The notes below the pieces were generated by a model that was not told the origin of the DNA, did no database searches, and worked only from the letters and a program-made list of their open reading frames with translations. DNA of 51,475 nucleotides from Oscillospiraceae bacterium (GTDB taxonomy: Bacteria; Bacillota; Clostridia; Oscillospirales; CAG-272). The stretch covers positions 1-51,475 of the forward strand of contig SVRS01000011.1 in NCBI GenBank assembly GCA_015064695.1, written 5' to 3'. The position numbers and the translations under genes were made by a program. Numbering within the stretch: the stretch's first letter is position 1; each line of letters starts with the position of its first letter. This document shows positions 34,384-43,831 of the stretch, one piece after another.

Positions 34384-34413
34384 TTATATATCATAACCCC
34401 GTCCGGTGTCAAG
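34384..34413 (-). promoter_or_regulatory. promoter of ABC operon
   Basis: TTGACA-18-TATAAT on minus, about 43 bases before the TTG start. Confidence 0.75.
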
Positions 34414-34534
34414 AGGGTGGTGAGATTTTGACGTTTTTTTGAAAAATTTCCCCTTCGCTTTTTTCAAAATACCCCGTCCTTATTCGCAGAATCAACAAAT
34501 TTTTATAAATCAGCATCAAATCTGTTTTCCAGCA

Positions 34535-34563
34535 TTGACAATACCAACGTTTTGTGCTATAAT
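34535..34563 (+). promoter_or_regulatory. promoter of glycogen synthesis genes
   Basis: TTGACA-17-TATAAT on plus with a TGTGC extended -10, 41 bases before glgB. Confidence 0.85.
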
Positions 34564-34603
34564 GACGATGAACTGTTATATTTACCGAAAGGAATCGAAG
34601 CAA

Positions 34604-36628
34604 ATGTCGACTGAATCGGTGAAAATCACTGAAAAAACCACGTCCATTCGCAAGGAGGGCCAACCGACCGTAAACGACGTTCCCTTTAGTCCCCTCCGCA
34701 GAGAATTGGATGAATTCCTGTTCCATGAGGGTACCTCCCGCCACGCCTACTCCTATCTGGGCGCCCACGCCGAGACGGGAGAGGACGGAGAAGAGCGCAT
34801 CGTGTTCCGCGTTTGGGCGCCCCACGCCCAATCCGTGTCCGTAGTCGGCTCCTTCTCGGATTGGAAAACGGGTATTCCCATGAACCGCGTCACCCAAAAC
34901 GGGATCTTTATGCTCTCCCTCCCCGGCGAGCAGGTTCCGGACGACAGCGTCTATAAATACCGTATCTGCGCCCGAGACGGCCGCATCCTGCTCCACGCAG
35001 ATCCCTACGGCCGCGCTATGGAGCTCCCCCCCTTGACCGCCACCCGCTTCATCCGTCAAAAGCCCTTCGTATGGCATGACGGCGGCTGGCTGAGGCAGAG
35101 AGCCAAGCAGACAGCCTCGGGGCAGAAATATCCCTTCAACATCTACGAGCTGCACGCAGGCTCCTGGAAGTACAAGGAGGACGGCACCGCCATGAGCTAC
35201 CGCGAGCTGGCGGACGAGCTGGCTCCCTATATCAAGCAGATGGGCTTTACCCACGTTGAGCTTCTCCCCATCATGGAGCATCCCTTCAGCGGCTCCTGGG
35301 GCTACCAGGTCTGCGGCTATTATGCGCCCACCTCCCGTTACGGTGACCCCGACGATTTCCGCGCCTTCGTGGACATCATGCATAACGCAGGCATCGGTGT
35401 CATTCTGGATTGGGTTCCCGCCCACTTCCCCAAGGATGCTCACGGTCTCTACCGCTTCGACGGTGAGCCCCTCTATGAGTACACCGACCCGACCCGACAG
35501 GAAAACCGTGGTTGGGGCACCTGTTGCTTTGACGTGGGCCGCAAGGAGGTCATCTCCTTCCTCATCTCCAATGCCTACTACTGGGTAGAGGAATTCCATG
35601 CCGACGGCCTGCGGGTGGATGCAGTGGCCTCCATGCTCTACCTCAACTACGACCGCCAACCCGGCGAGTGGCATCCCAACCGCTTCGGCGGCTATCAGAA
35701 CCTGGAATCCGTTGCCTTCTTCCGTCAGCTCAACGAGAGCCTGCGGGAGGATCACCCCGACGTCATGACCATCGCAGAGGAATCCACCATGTGGCCCCAT
35801 ATCACCGACTTTTCCGAGGAAGGCCTGGGCTTCACCTACAAATGGAATATGGGCTGGATGAACGATACCCTCCGCTATATCAAGGAGGATCCCATCTTCC
35901 GTAAGCATAACCACGGACTTCTGACCCACATCCCCTCCTACGCGTTCCTGGAAAATTACGTTCTCCCCATCTCTCACGACGAGGTGGTCCATCTCAAGAA
36001 ATCCTTCCTGGACAAGCAGCCCGGAGATTACTGGCGGAAGTTCGCCGGATCCCGGGTCTTCGCCGCCTGGATGATGACCCTCCCCGGCGCAAAGCTGTGG
36101 TTCATGGGCACCGAGATCGGCCAGTTCGCCGAATGGAGCGAGGAACGGCAATTGGATTGGTACCTCCTGGATTATGAGTACCACGCCAAGCTCCAGCACT
36201 ACTTCGCCGCCCTCAACAATTTCTATCTGACCACCCCCGCCCTGTGGGACGAGTATCTGGAGGAACCCGAAAGATCCTTCGAATGGCTGGAGGCCTACAA
36301 CGCCGAGCAGAGCATCATCGCCTTCCGCCGCGTATCCCGCGAGGGTAAGGACGTCACGGTCATCCTCAACTTCACCCCCGTGGCCCACGTGGACCACCAC
36401 ATCAACGTCCCCCTGCCCGGCAAGTACCGCGAGGTCTTCAACTCCGACGATTCCCAGTACGGCGGTAGCGGCGTCCTCAATACGGGCATCATGGAGGCCT
36501 TTCCCGTCAAGGATAACTTCCTCCACCGTGTCCGCGTCAGTGTCCCGCCCTTGGGCTGTACCATCCTGGAGCGTATCCCCGATGAGCCCCCCAAGGCATC
36601 CCCCAAGTCGGCCAAAGCCGAAAAATAA
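34604..36628 (+). CDS. glgB: 1,4-alpha-glucan branching enzyme
   Basis: A 674-residue GH13 enzyme that creates alpha-1,6 branches in glycogen. It has an N-terminal CBM48/E-set domain (about 35-140, with VFRVWAPHAQSVSVVGSFSDW), then the barrel: nucleophile Asp in GLRVDAVASMLYLNY (about 334-348), acid Glu in TIAEESTMWP (about 388-397) and Asp in PISHDEVVH (about 453-461). The ATG at 34604 follows AAAGGA; an upstream open extension covers the promoter. It opens a plus-strand glycogen run. Identification is firm. Confidence 0.96.
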   Translation: MSTESVKITEKTTSIRKEGQPTVNDVPFSPLRRELDEFLFHEGTSRHAYSYLGAHAETGEDGEERIVFRVWAPHAQSVSVVGSFSDWKTGIPMNRVTQNGIFMLSLPGEQVPDDSVYKYRICARDGRILLHADPYGRAMELPPLTATRFIRQKPFVWHDGGWLRQRAKQTASGQKYPFNIYELHAGSWKYKEDGTAMSYRELADELAPYIKQMGFTHVELLPIMEHPFSGSWGYQVCGYYAPTSRYGDPDDFRAFVDIMHNAGIGVILDWVPAHFPKDAHGLYRFDGEPLYEYTDPTRQENRGWGTCCFDVGRKEVISFLISNAYYWVEEFHADGLRVDAVASMLYLNYDRQPGEWHPNRFGGYQNLESVAFFRQLNESLREDHPDVMTIAEESTMWPHITDFSEEGLGFTYKWNMGWMNDTLRYIKEDPIFRKHNHGLLTHIPSYAFLENYVLPISHDEVVHLKKSFLDKQPGDYWRKFAGSRVFAAWMMTLPGAKLWFMGTEIGQFAEWSEERQLDWYLLDYEYHAKLQHYFAALNNFYLTTPALWDEYLEEPERSFEWLEAYNAEQSIIAFRRVSREGKDVTVILNFTPVAHVDHHINVPLPGKYREVFNSDDSQYGGSGVLNTGIMEAFPVKDNFLHRVRVSVPPLGCTILERIPDEPPKASPKSAKAEK

Positions 36629-36655
36629 CTTTTCCCGGCATCCCGGATGTGATTA

Positions 36656-36785
36656 GGTTCAGCCTCCCCTCCGGAGGAGGTGGCACACCCGAAGGACGTG
36701 ACGGAGAGGGCCGTCCCCCCAAAAATGCCCTCCACCCGCTTTCGGCGGAAGCTCTTCCGGAGGGAGAGCCTCCTAACTTAAAAGC
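36656..36785. repeat. MITE-like extragenic repeat
   Basis: GC-rich block between glgB and glgC with CCTCCCCTCCGGAGGAGG at one end and CCGGAGGGAGAGCCTCC at the other, and inner GACGTGACGGAGAGGG. It resembles the element at 10032-10150 in layout and end sequence. It has no coding potential and fills most of the 243-base gap. Confidence 0.55.
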
Positions 36786-36871
36786 ATCGCCCCCGCGTCC
36801 CCCCCATTCTCAGCTTGTCCAAATTTACGCGAATCCCTCGGATTCGCGATCATCAAAAAGGAGGCAACAAC

Positions 36872-38056
36872 ATGATCTTCAGAAAGAAAGAGTGCGTCGC
36901 CATGCTGCTGGCAGGAGGCCAGGGTTCCCGTCTCTACGCGCTCACCAAAAAAGTCGCCAAGCCCGCAGTACGGTTCGGCGGCAAGTACCGCATTATTGAT
37001 TTCCCGCTGTCCAACTGCGTGAACTCGGGCATTGACACCGTGGGTGTGCTGACCCAGTACCAGCCCCTGGTGCTGAACGAGTACATCGGCAACGGTCTGC
37101 CTTGGGACCTTGACCGTGCATTCGGCGGCGTTAAGATCCTCCCCCCCTACCAGGGTCAGAAGTCCGCAGACTGGTACAAGGGTACCGCCAACGCCATCTA
37201 CCAGAACCTGGCCTTCATTGACCGCTACGATGCCGACTACGTCCTCATCCTCTCGGGCGACCACATCTACAAGATGGACTACGCCAAGATGCTGGACTTC
37301 CATAAGGCTCAGGGCGCTGACTGCACCATCGCCGTCATCGACGTGCCGATCGAGGAGGCAAGCCGCTTCGGTATCATGAGCACCAACCCCGACGGCTCCA
37401 TCTACAAGTTCACCGAGAAGCCCAAGAACCCCGACAGCACCAATGCCTCCATGGGTATCTACATATTCAACCGCAAGAAGCTGGCCGACTACCTCATCGC
37501 CGATGAGGCAGATCCCAACTCCTCCAACGACTTCGGTAAGAACATCATCCCCGCCATGCTGGCCGCCGGCGAGAAGATGTACGCCTACCCCTTCGAGGGC
37601 TACTGGAAGGACGTCGGAACCATCTCCTCCCTGTGGGAGGCCAATATGGACCTCCTGGGCGATAAGCCCATCCTGGATCTGTCCGGTGACGATTGGCGCA
37701 TTTTTGCCCGCCACTCCGCCTCCGCTCCTCAGTTTGTCGGCTGCTGCGCAAGCATTGAGAACAGCTACATCACCGAGGGTTGCGAGATCTACGGTACCGT
37801 CAAGAACTCGGTCGTAGGTCCCGGTGTCAAGATCATGGCCGGTGCTGTCGTCGAGGATTGCGTACTCATGGGTGATTGCACCATCGAGGCAGACGCCAAC
37901 GTGCAGTATGCCATCATTGATTCCGACGTCACCATCGGCGCCGGCGCAACCGTGGGCGCTCCTCGCGCAACCGGTGCCGAGATTGCCGTGGTCGGAGAGA
38001 ATATTACCATCGCCGCAGGCGCTACCGTTGAGCCCGGCGCAATGCTGTCTGAGTAA
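36872..38056 (+). CDS. glgC: glucose-1-phosphate adenylyltransferase, catalytic subunit
   Basis: A 394-residue enzyme making ADP-glucose from glucose-1-phosphate and ATP, the committed glycogen step. The N-terminal nucleotidyltransferase carries [16 protein letters not shown] (about 11-26), GTANAIYQN (about 106-114) and [10 protein letters not shown] (about 129-138); the C-terminal part is a left-handed beta-helix of hexapeptides (GAGATVGAP and similar). The ATG at 36872 follows AAAGGAGG. glgD begins 14 bases after the stop. The GlgC-GlgD pair is typical of Bacillota. Confidence 0.96.
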   Translation: MIFRKKECVAMLLAGGQGSRLYALTKKVAKPAVRFGGKYRIIDFPLSNCVNSGIDTVGVLTQYQPLVLNEYIGNGLPWDLDRAFGGVKILPPYQGQKSADWYKGTANAIYQNLAFIDRYDADYVLILSGDHIYKMDYAKMLDFHKAQGADCTIAVIDVPIEEASRFGIMSTNPDGSIYKFTEKPKNPDSTNASMGIYIFNRKKLADYLIADEADPNSSNDFGKNIIPAMLAAGEKMYAYPFEGYWKDVGTISSLWEANMDLLGDKPILDLSGDDWRIFARHSASAPQFVGCCASIENSYITEGCEIYGTVKNSVVGPGVKIMAGAVVEDCVLMGDCTIEADANVQYAIIDSDVTIGAGATVGAPRATGAEIAVVGENITIAAGATVEPGAMLSE

Positions 38057-38070
38057 GGGAGGAAGTAAAC

Positions 38071-39204
38071 ATGACCGCAGCAGGATTGATTTTTGCCAAT
38101 ATTCACGACCAGAGCATTCCCGAGCTGACTCGGGTACGCTCCATGGCCAGCGTGCCCTTCGGTTGCCGCTACCGCCTCATCGACTTCACCCTGTCCAACC
38201 TGGTGAACTCGGGTATCAACCGCATCGGCCTCATCACCCACCACAACTACCAGTCCCTCCTGGACCATATCGGCACCGGTAAGGATTGGGATCTGGCTCG
38301 CCGCTCGGGCGGTATCAAGCTCATCCCCCCCAACGTAACCGCCTTTGACGGTACGACCACCTCTAAGGCCGTAGCCCACCGCCTGGAGGCTCTTCTGGGT
38401 GCCCGTGACTTCATCGCTCACTGCACCGAAGACTACTTCGTTCTGTCGGATTGCGACATCATCTGCAACATCGACCTCTCTGAGGTCATCGAGTCCCACG
38501 CCGCCGCAGGCGCCGATATCACCTTCGTGACCAAGAAGGTTGACGCCGCAGGTATGCACCTGGCCGAGCAGGTATCCGTCGTCACCGCCGACGAGAACGG
38601 CGTTGTGACCGACTTCGTCCTGGCTAAGCCTCAGGAGGGTATCATTAACCTCTACACCAACATCATGATCGTCAGCCGCGCGTACCTGTTGACCGTCCTG
38701 GCCAACGCCGCCGCTCACGGCCATCGCTCCTTCTTCGCCGACGTCATCGTTCCCTCCCTGGGCACCGCCAACTACCGCGCTTACGAGTACGACGGCTGGT
38801 ACGCCTACGTGGGTTCTCTGGAGGGCTACTTCGCCAGCTCCATGGATATGCTCACCCAGGAGGCTCGCGAGGGTCTGTTCGCTGCCAAGAACCGCCCCGT
38901 TCTGACCAAGGTTCGCAACTCCGCTCCCACCAAGTACAAGGAGGGCGCCTCCGTAAAGAATTCCTTTATCGCCGACGGTTGTGTCATCGAGGGCACCGTG
39001 GAGAACTCCATCCTGTTCCGTGGCGTTAAGGTCGGCCGCGGAACCGTAGTCAAGAACTCCATCCTCATGCAGGATACCTTCACCGGAGACGACGTATCCC
39101 TGAACTGCGTCATCACCGATAAGAACGTCACCATCCGTGACGGCCGTAACCTGTCGGGTCACGAGACCATGCCCTTCTTCGTAGGCAAGGGCGGCAGCGT
39201 CTGA
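38071..39204 (+). CDS. glgD: glucose-1-phosphate adenylyltransferase-like subunit GlgD
   Basis: A 377-residue GlgC paralogue. It keeps the fold and the RYRLIDFTLSNLVNSGI block, but lacks the GGQGSRL nucleotide loop, starting instead with AGLIFANIHDQSIPELTRVR, so it is the regulatory or weakly active partner of GlgC. It shows the C-terminal beta-helix (NSFIADGCVIEGTVENSILFRG). It lies in a tight pair with glgC. In Bacillota the GlgCD heteromer is more active than GlgC alone. Confidence 0.95.
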   Translation: MTAAGLIFANIHDQSIPELTRVRSMASVPFGCRYRLIDFTLSNLVNSGINRIGLITHHNYQSLLDHIGTGKDWDLARRSGGIKLIPPNVTAFDGTTTSKAVAHRLEALLGARDFIAHCTEDYFVLSDCDIICNIDLSEVIESHAAAGADITFVTKKVDAAGMHLAEQVSVVTADENGVVTDFVLAKPQEGIINLYTNIMIVSRAYLLTVLANAAAHGHRSFFADVIVPSLGTANYRAYEYDGWYAYVGSLEGYFASSMDMLTQEAREGLFAAKNRPVLTKVRNSAPTKYKEGASVKNSFIADGCVIEGTVENSILFRGVKVGRGTVVKNSILMQDTFTGDDVSLNCVITDKNVTIRDGRNLSGHETMPFFVGKGGSV

Positions 39205-39220
39205 TCCCTACATACCCTTT

Positions 39221-39262
39221 CCATGGACTCACCCCCCGCTGAAAAACGGGGTGAGTCCGTGG
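39221..39262 (+). terminator. hairpin after glgD
   Basis: CCATGGACTCACCCC and GGGGTGAGTCCGTGG form a near-perfect 15-bp stem around a loop of about 12 bases. There is no good T tract, so it may be a partial terminator or an mRNA 3' stabiliser. Confidence 0.5.
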
Positions 39263-39280
39263 TTCGCGTGAATCCTTTTC

Positions 39281-39382
39281 TCGGATCAGCCTCGTCCCCA
39301 CCGTAGGGGCGAACTGTGTTCGCCCGAAGCAGCAACCGGTCGGGCGAACACAGTTCGCCCCTAAAAAACGTCGGGCTGATCC
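39281..39382. repeat. nested inverted repeat between glgD and glgA
   Basis: A perfect 24-bp inverted repeat (39304-39327 and 39340-39363, with core GGGGCGAACTGTGTTCGCCC) around a 12-base loop is itself bracketed by ATCAGCC and GGCTGAT. It has the form of a REP/MITE-type extragenic palindrome. Confidence 0.85.
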
Positions 39383-39415
39383 CCATTATTTCATACTACT
39401 GGAGGTTACATATAT

Positions 39416-40882
39416 ATGTCTGAGAATTTCACCCCTAAAAAGATCCTTTTCGTCGGTGCCGAGGTCATGCCCTTTGCCGCTACCGGCGGTCTGGGCGACG
39501 TCATGGGCTCCCTGCCCGCCGCTCTGCGCGCCAAGTACGGTGAGGATGCCGACATCCGCGTCATCTGTCCTCTGTATGACAAGGTTCCCGCCGCCACCGT
39601 GGAGGCCATGAAGACCGAGACCGTTTTCAACCTCAAGCTGGCCTGGAGAAACCAGTACTGCGGCATCCGTTCCCTCTGCAAGGATAACGTTACCTTCTAC
39701 TTCGTGGACAACGAATACTACTTCAAGCGCGGCGCTCTCTACGGCCACTACGATGACGGCGAGCGCTACGCCTACTTCTGCCGTGCCGTTCTGGAGATGA
39801 TGGAAAAGCTGGATTACTATCCCGATATCCTCCACGCCAACGACTGGCAGTCCGCCCTGGCCGTGGTCTATCTGAGAACCGAATTCGGCTACCGCAACGA
39901 AAAATACGCCGCCATCAAGACGGTGTTCACCATTCACAACATCGAGTACCAGGGTCAGTATGACTTCGCCGCCCTCCAGGACGTCTTCGACATTCGTCCC
40001 GAATACTACACCCTGATGCATTACGACGGTTGCATCAACCTGGCTAAGGCCGCCGTGGAGTGCGCCGACCGCGTCACCACGGTTTCCCCCACCTACGCCC
40101 AGGAAATCATGACCCCCGCCTACTCCCACCGCCTGCACTTCATCCTGGCCCGCCATAGTCGTAAGGTCAGCGGTATCCTCAACGGTATCGACCAGATCTA
40201 CTACAACCCCGCCGATGATAAGGAGATCCCCTTCGAATTCACCGCCGAGGACGTCAGCGGTAAGATCAAGGACAAGCTGGCCTTCCAGAAGGAGTACGGC
40301 CTTCCCGAGGATGCCGATGCCCCCATCATGGCGGTCATCTCCCGCTTGGCCTCCCACAAGGGTATTGATATCATTTCGGGTATGCTCCGCCATACCCTGG
40401 AGGTGCATCCTCGCGCCCAGTTCGTGGTGCTGGGTACCGGCGAGGCTCAATTCGAGAACTTCTTCCGTCAGCTGGAGCATGACTTCCCGGAGAGAGTCCG
40501 CGCCTTCATCACCTACAACCGCGCCCTGTCCAAGAAGATCTACGCCGCCGCCGACATCTTCCTGATGCCCTCCCGCTCCGAGCCCTGCGGTCTGTCTCAG
40601 ATGATCGCTTGCCGCTACGGTGCCGTTCCCGTGGTTCGCGAGACCGGCGGACTGTACGACTCCATCAAGCCCTACTACGAGAATGAAAACGGTGCCTACG
40701 GCAACGGCTTCACCTTCGCTAACTACGAGGCCTCCGAGCTGGAGGAGCGCACCTGCGCCGCTCTGGATCTCTACGAAAAGGAGCCCGAGAAGTTCGCCGC
40801 TCTCCGCTACCGCGCCCTCACCTCCGACTTCTCCTGGGATGCTTCCGCCGAGAAGTACATGGAGATGTATCAGAATATGTAA
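39416..40882 (+). CDS. glgA: glycogen synthase (ADP-glucose type, GT5)
   Basis: A 488-residue enzyme that extends alpha-1,4 chains from ADP-glucose. It starts KKILFVGAEVMPFAATGGLGDV (about 8-29; the usual KTGGLGDV loop reads ATGGLGDV here). It contains LHANDWQSALA near 140, HNIEYQGQYDF near 178 and the donor-binding SRSEPCGLSQ near 385. The start at 39416 follows TGGAGG. It closes the plus-strand glycogen synthesis genes, then a strong hairpin follows. Confidence 0.95.
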   Translation: MSENFTPKKILFVGAEVMPFAATGGLGDVMGSLPAALRAKYGEDADIRVICPLYDKVPAATVEAMKTETVFNLKLAWRNQYCGIRSLCKDNVTFYFVDNEYYFKRGALYGHYDDGERYAYFCRAVLEMMEKLDYYPDILHANDWQSALAVVYLRTEFGYRNEKYAAIKTVFTIHNIEYQGQYDFAALQDVFDIRPEYYTLMHYDGCINLAKAAVECADRVTTVSPTYAQEIMTPAYSHRLHFILARHSRKVSGILNGIDQIYYNPADDKEIPFEFTAEDVSGKIKDKLAFQKEYGLPEDADAPIMAVISRLASHKGIDIISGMLRHTLEVHPRAQFVVLGTGEAQFENFFRQLEHDFPERVRAFITYNRALSKKIYAAADIFLMPSRSEPCGLSQMIACRYGAVPVVRETGGLYDSIKPYYENENGAYGNGFTFANYEASELEERTCAALDLYEKEPEKFAALRYRALTSDFSWDASAEKYMEMYQNM

Positions 40883-40897
40883 GAGCGAAAGAACGTC

Positions 40898-40925
40898 GGG
40901 GGGACTTCTTGAAAGAAGTCCCCCC
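40898..40925 (+). terminator. hairpin after glgA
   Basis: GGGGGACTTCTT and its inverse AAGAAGTCCCCC overlap in a short-loop stem. No T tract follows. It shares the CTTGAAAG and CAAGAACCTTCA context of other extragenic repeats here. Confidence 0.55.
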
Positions 40926-40970
40926 GTACCCCTTCAAGAACCTTCACAAATTTCAACGAAAGGAACATCC

Positions 40971-41405
40971 ATGAAATTCCAAGGCGACGTCATCATCACC
41001 GACCCCATGTACATCATCCCCAACGACCGAGAGGCCGATTGGCACGCCTGCGAGTACGGTGAGAACATGGAGGCCCTCGGCATCACCACCTATATCACCC
41101 ATGACCGCGGTGATTGCGCCGGGCAGGACCTGCTGGACGGAGATCTGTTCGAGCAAGGCATCATCAAAGTAAAGGGTAGCTTCGGCCACGATTCCTGCAT
41201 GGTTTCGGTCATGCTCCTGTCCGAGGTGCTGGCCTATAACCCCACTGCGCTGGAGGATGTCGGTAAGGGCAACTATGCCCTCATCAAGCAGTTCGACGGC
41301 GAGGTAACCGCGGAGGAATTTGACGAGGATCCCGAGACCTGCGAGTGCTGGCGGTTCCGTTTCCGCGGGAACAAGCACCTGGTCACGGGGTGTAGTGAGG
41401 AATAA
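40971..41405 (+). CDS. hypothetical protein between the two glycogen arms
   Basis: A 144-residue soluble, acidic protein. It begins MKFQGDVIITDPMYIIPND and contains DWHACEYGENMEALGITTYI and GSFGHDSCMVSVMLL, with five cysteines (HACEY, GDCAG, DSCMV, CECW). The ATG follows GAAAGGA; an upstream open stretch in the same frame is antisense-like read-through of the glgA region. No signal peptide or span. I recognise no family. It has its own terminator. Confidence 0.75.
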   Translation: MKFQGDVIITDPMYIIPNDREADWHACEYGENMEALGITTYITHDRGDCAGQDLLDGDLFEQGIIKVKGSFGHDSCMVSVMLLSEVLAYNPTALEDVGKGNYALIKQFDGEVTAEEFDEDPETCECWRFRFRGNKHLVTGCSEE

Positions 41406-41411
41406 ACATGA

Positions 41412-41447
41412 AAAACCTACCGACGAAAATCGGTAGGTTTTCTGTTT
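41412..41447 (+). terminator. intrinsic terminator
   Basis: A 12-bp perfect stem (AAAACCTACCGA and complement), 6-base loop, then TCTGTTT, six bases past the stop codon of the hypothetical gene. Confidence 0.9.
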
Positions 41448-41509
41448 GGGGTTGCTCGTCAAATTGCACAACGTCAAACAAGCTCACGGAACCCGCCCCG
41501 AGGGCACAC

Positions 41510-41558
41510 AAAAAACACGCGAAATCGGGGCAAAAACCGCCGAAATCGCGTGTTTTTT
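41510..41558. terminator. bidirectional terminator
   Basis: AAAAAACACGCGA and its exact complement TCGCGTGTTTTTT form a 13-bp stem around a 23-base loop; it ends the convergent GH13 gene on minus. Confidence 0.8.
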
Positions 41559-41640
41559 CATGGGTCAAACACTCATTTTTCCTGCATTTCCGAGGAATTG
41601 TGCAAAATCACGAACAAGCAATTCGATCCATTCGAGCCCC

Positions 41641-43596
41641 TCAGCGCAGCACGCAGAAGCTATCCTTCCCCAGGGTCAGCACGCCCTTCGCAAAGGACGC
41701 GTCGCCGCAAGAGAGGATCATCTTCCCTTCCGCATCCAAGGGGATCTGACGGGTTCCCTCGCCGCGGCGGACGGCGATCACCACGCGGTCGGAGCCGTCG
41801 GGTGCTATGCGCTCGAAGGCGATATAGTCCTCGGCGTGGCTCAAGATACGGAAGTCGCCGCCATGGAATGCGGGGGATCTCCGCAGCTCACCCAGGGCAC
41901 GGTAGTGGTTCAGCAGGTCAGCGCGGGTGGGGTCATCCAGGTCGTGCCAGGGGAAGGGGAAGCGGCAGAAGGGATCGTGGAAGCCCTCCATGCCCACCTC
42001 GTCGCCGTAGTAGACCGAGGGGATACCAAACACCGTAAATTGCAGGGTGGAGGCCAGCTTCAGGAGGCGCGTGGCATGCTCACGGCGCTCGGGAGCCAGG
42101 CGGGAGACGGCCAGCTCGTCGTTGGAATGCTCGTAATCCTCGGGCTCTGAGCCCAGAACGGTGAGGATCCGCTCGGTATCGTGGGTTCCGATGAGATTCA
42201 TCAGAGCATCGGATACACCGCGGGGATAGGAGCTATACAATTCGGTCAGCGTATGGTACAGCTTGTTACCGTCGCCATCCCGCAGGAAGGCCAGGATACC
42301 CGTGCGGACGGGGTAGTTCATGACGCTGTCCAGCTGCTTACCCTGGAGGTAGCGGCGGCGATGGCCGTAGGCCACCTTATCGGCGGCGTTCTCCCAAACC
42401 TCACCGATGATGACCGCTTCGCCCTCCTTACGGTCAGCCGAAGCGCCCTTGACCGAGGCGCGCAGCTCATCCAGGAACTCGTCGCAGAGCTCATCGGCCA
42501 CGTCCAAACGCCAGCCTCCGATGCCCTTTTTGACGTAATGGGCGCAGACGCCGTCGGGACCCGTGAAGTAGCGGCGGCACTCCTCGGTGGAGTGGTTGAG
42601 CTTAGGCAGGATGGGGATGCCCCACCAGGATTCGTACTCATTGGGGAATTTGCGGAAGTGGTACCACTTGGAGTAGGGGGAATCCTTCGCCTGCACCGCG
42701 CCCTTGGTGGGATACAGGTCGTAGCGATTGAAGTAGCGGCTATCGTCACCCGTATGGTTGAACACGCCGTCCAGAATGATCCGCATTCCCTTCTCGCTGG
42801 CCTTTTCAATGAGGTGATCCAGGGCGGGCTCACCGCCAAAGCCGCCGTCCACGGTCATGTAATCGCCCGTGTCGTACTTGTGGTTGGAGTAGGCCTCGAA
42901 TATGGGGCTAAGGTAGATGACCTTGACGCCCAGGGATTCCAGATAGTCCAGCTTTTCGGCCACCCCCCAGAGGTTGCCGCCGAAGTGGACGTGATTGGTC
43001 AGATGTGCGCCGGGGTATTCGGGATACTGGGGAATTCCCTTTTCCCAATCGGGGTTGATCTCGGGGGAACGCTTGCCCGTACGACGGCAGGTCTCCCCCT
43101 CGCCCTTACAGAAGCGATCCACGAAAACGTGGTACATAACGCCCTCCCCGAACCAGGACGGAATCGTGTAATCGGGCTCGTAAACCAGCATACGGAAGGC
43201 ATTTCCGCCGTGGGAGGTCAGCTCAAGATCCACGTTATTGATGCTGTTGGAGAACAGGGTATCGGCATGGCGGACAAAGAGCAGATGGTAGTAGAACAGC
43301 CCCGAATCGGCTCCGCCGCACAACGCCGCGGTATCCAGGGTCAGCTCGTAATCGTCGGTCATGGAGGGGATTTCCTCCGAGGTAAACTCAAAAGGAATAT
43401 CCGTGGCCTCTTCACCGTCTCGGTTCAGACGGAGCACCACGGCGGATGCGCCCAAGGTGCGGGGGCAATTCACCACCAGGCGAATCGTCTCCCCCTTCGG
43501 AAACGCGCCCAAATGAGTCAGATCAGCACCCGAAGCCGAATATTTACGGAGGGAAACAAGGGGTTCAGACGTATCAAGGGGATATCTTGGTAGCAT
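41641..43596 (-). CDS. GH13 alpha-glucan hydrolase (neopullulanase/cyclomaltodextrinase-like)
   Basis: A 651-residue GH13 enzyme with an N-terminal beta domain of about 150 residues before the barrel, as in neopullulanases. The conserved regions are DGVFNHTGDD (about 273-282), GGWRLDVADE with nucleophile Asp (about 358-367), IGEVWEN with acid Glu (about 395-401) and IGTHDTERI (about 468-476). The protein is cytosolic, with no signal peptide, so it acts on internal glycogen or imported maltodextrins. The start at 43596 follows AAAGGA; a 32-codon extension lies in repeat sequence. It pairs with glgP downstream of the synthesis genes. Confidence 0.92.
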   Translation of the reverse strand: MLPRYPLDTSEPLVSLRKYSASGADLTHLGAFPKGETIRLVVNCPRTLGASAVVLRLNRDGEEATDIPFEFTSEEIPSMTDDYELTLDTAALCGGADSGLFYYHLLFVRHADTLFSNSINNVDLELTSHGGNAFRMLVYEPDYTIPSWFGEGVMYHVFVDRFCKGEGETCRRTGKRSPEINPDWEKGIPQYPEYPGAHLTNHVHFGGNLWGVAEKLDYLESLGVKVIYLSPIFEAYSNHKYDTGDYMTVDGGFGGEPALDHLIEKASEKGMRIILDGVFNHTGDDSRYFNRYDLYPTKGAVQAKDSPYSKWYHFRKFPNEYESWWGIPILPKLNHSTEECRRYFTGPDGVCAHYVKKGIGGWRLDVADELCDEFLDELRASVKGASADRKEGEAVIIGEVWENAADKVAYGHRRRYLQGKQLDSVMNYPVRTGILAFLRDGDGNKLYHTLTELYSSYPRGVSDALMNLIGTHDTERILTVLGSEPEDYEHSNDELAVSRLAPERREHATRLLKLASTLQFTVFGIPSVYYGDEVGMEGFHDPFCRFPFPWHDLDDPTRADLLNHYRALGELRRSPAFHGGDFRILSHAEDYIAFERIAPDGSDRVVIAVRRGEGTRQIPLDAEGKMILSCGDASFAKGVLTLGKDSFCVLR

Positions 43597-43831
43597 TGCG
43601 GTTGTTTTCCTTTCGGATGGTTTGGGAGGAAGAACGGACGCGGGAAAACCTCTTGAACGAAGTTTTCCTACGCCCCTTTCAAGAACCTTCACGGCATCAA
43701 TTTCACGAAGGGAATCTCCGGAAATTCCCGAAAAGCTCTTTGAAATCCGAAGCCCCTCTTACGCGTTACTTGCCGCGCATAGGAAGGGCATTCGGGAGCA
43801 AGGAGTAAGGGTCCTTGCGTTCCCTTTCCCA

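Noticed and set aside
34409..36526. 705-codon minus-strand frame
   Set aside because: Antisense to glgB and its promoter.
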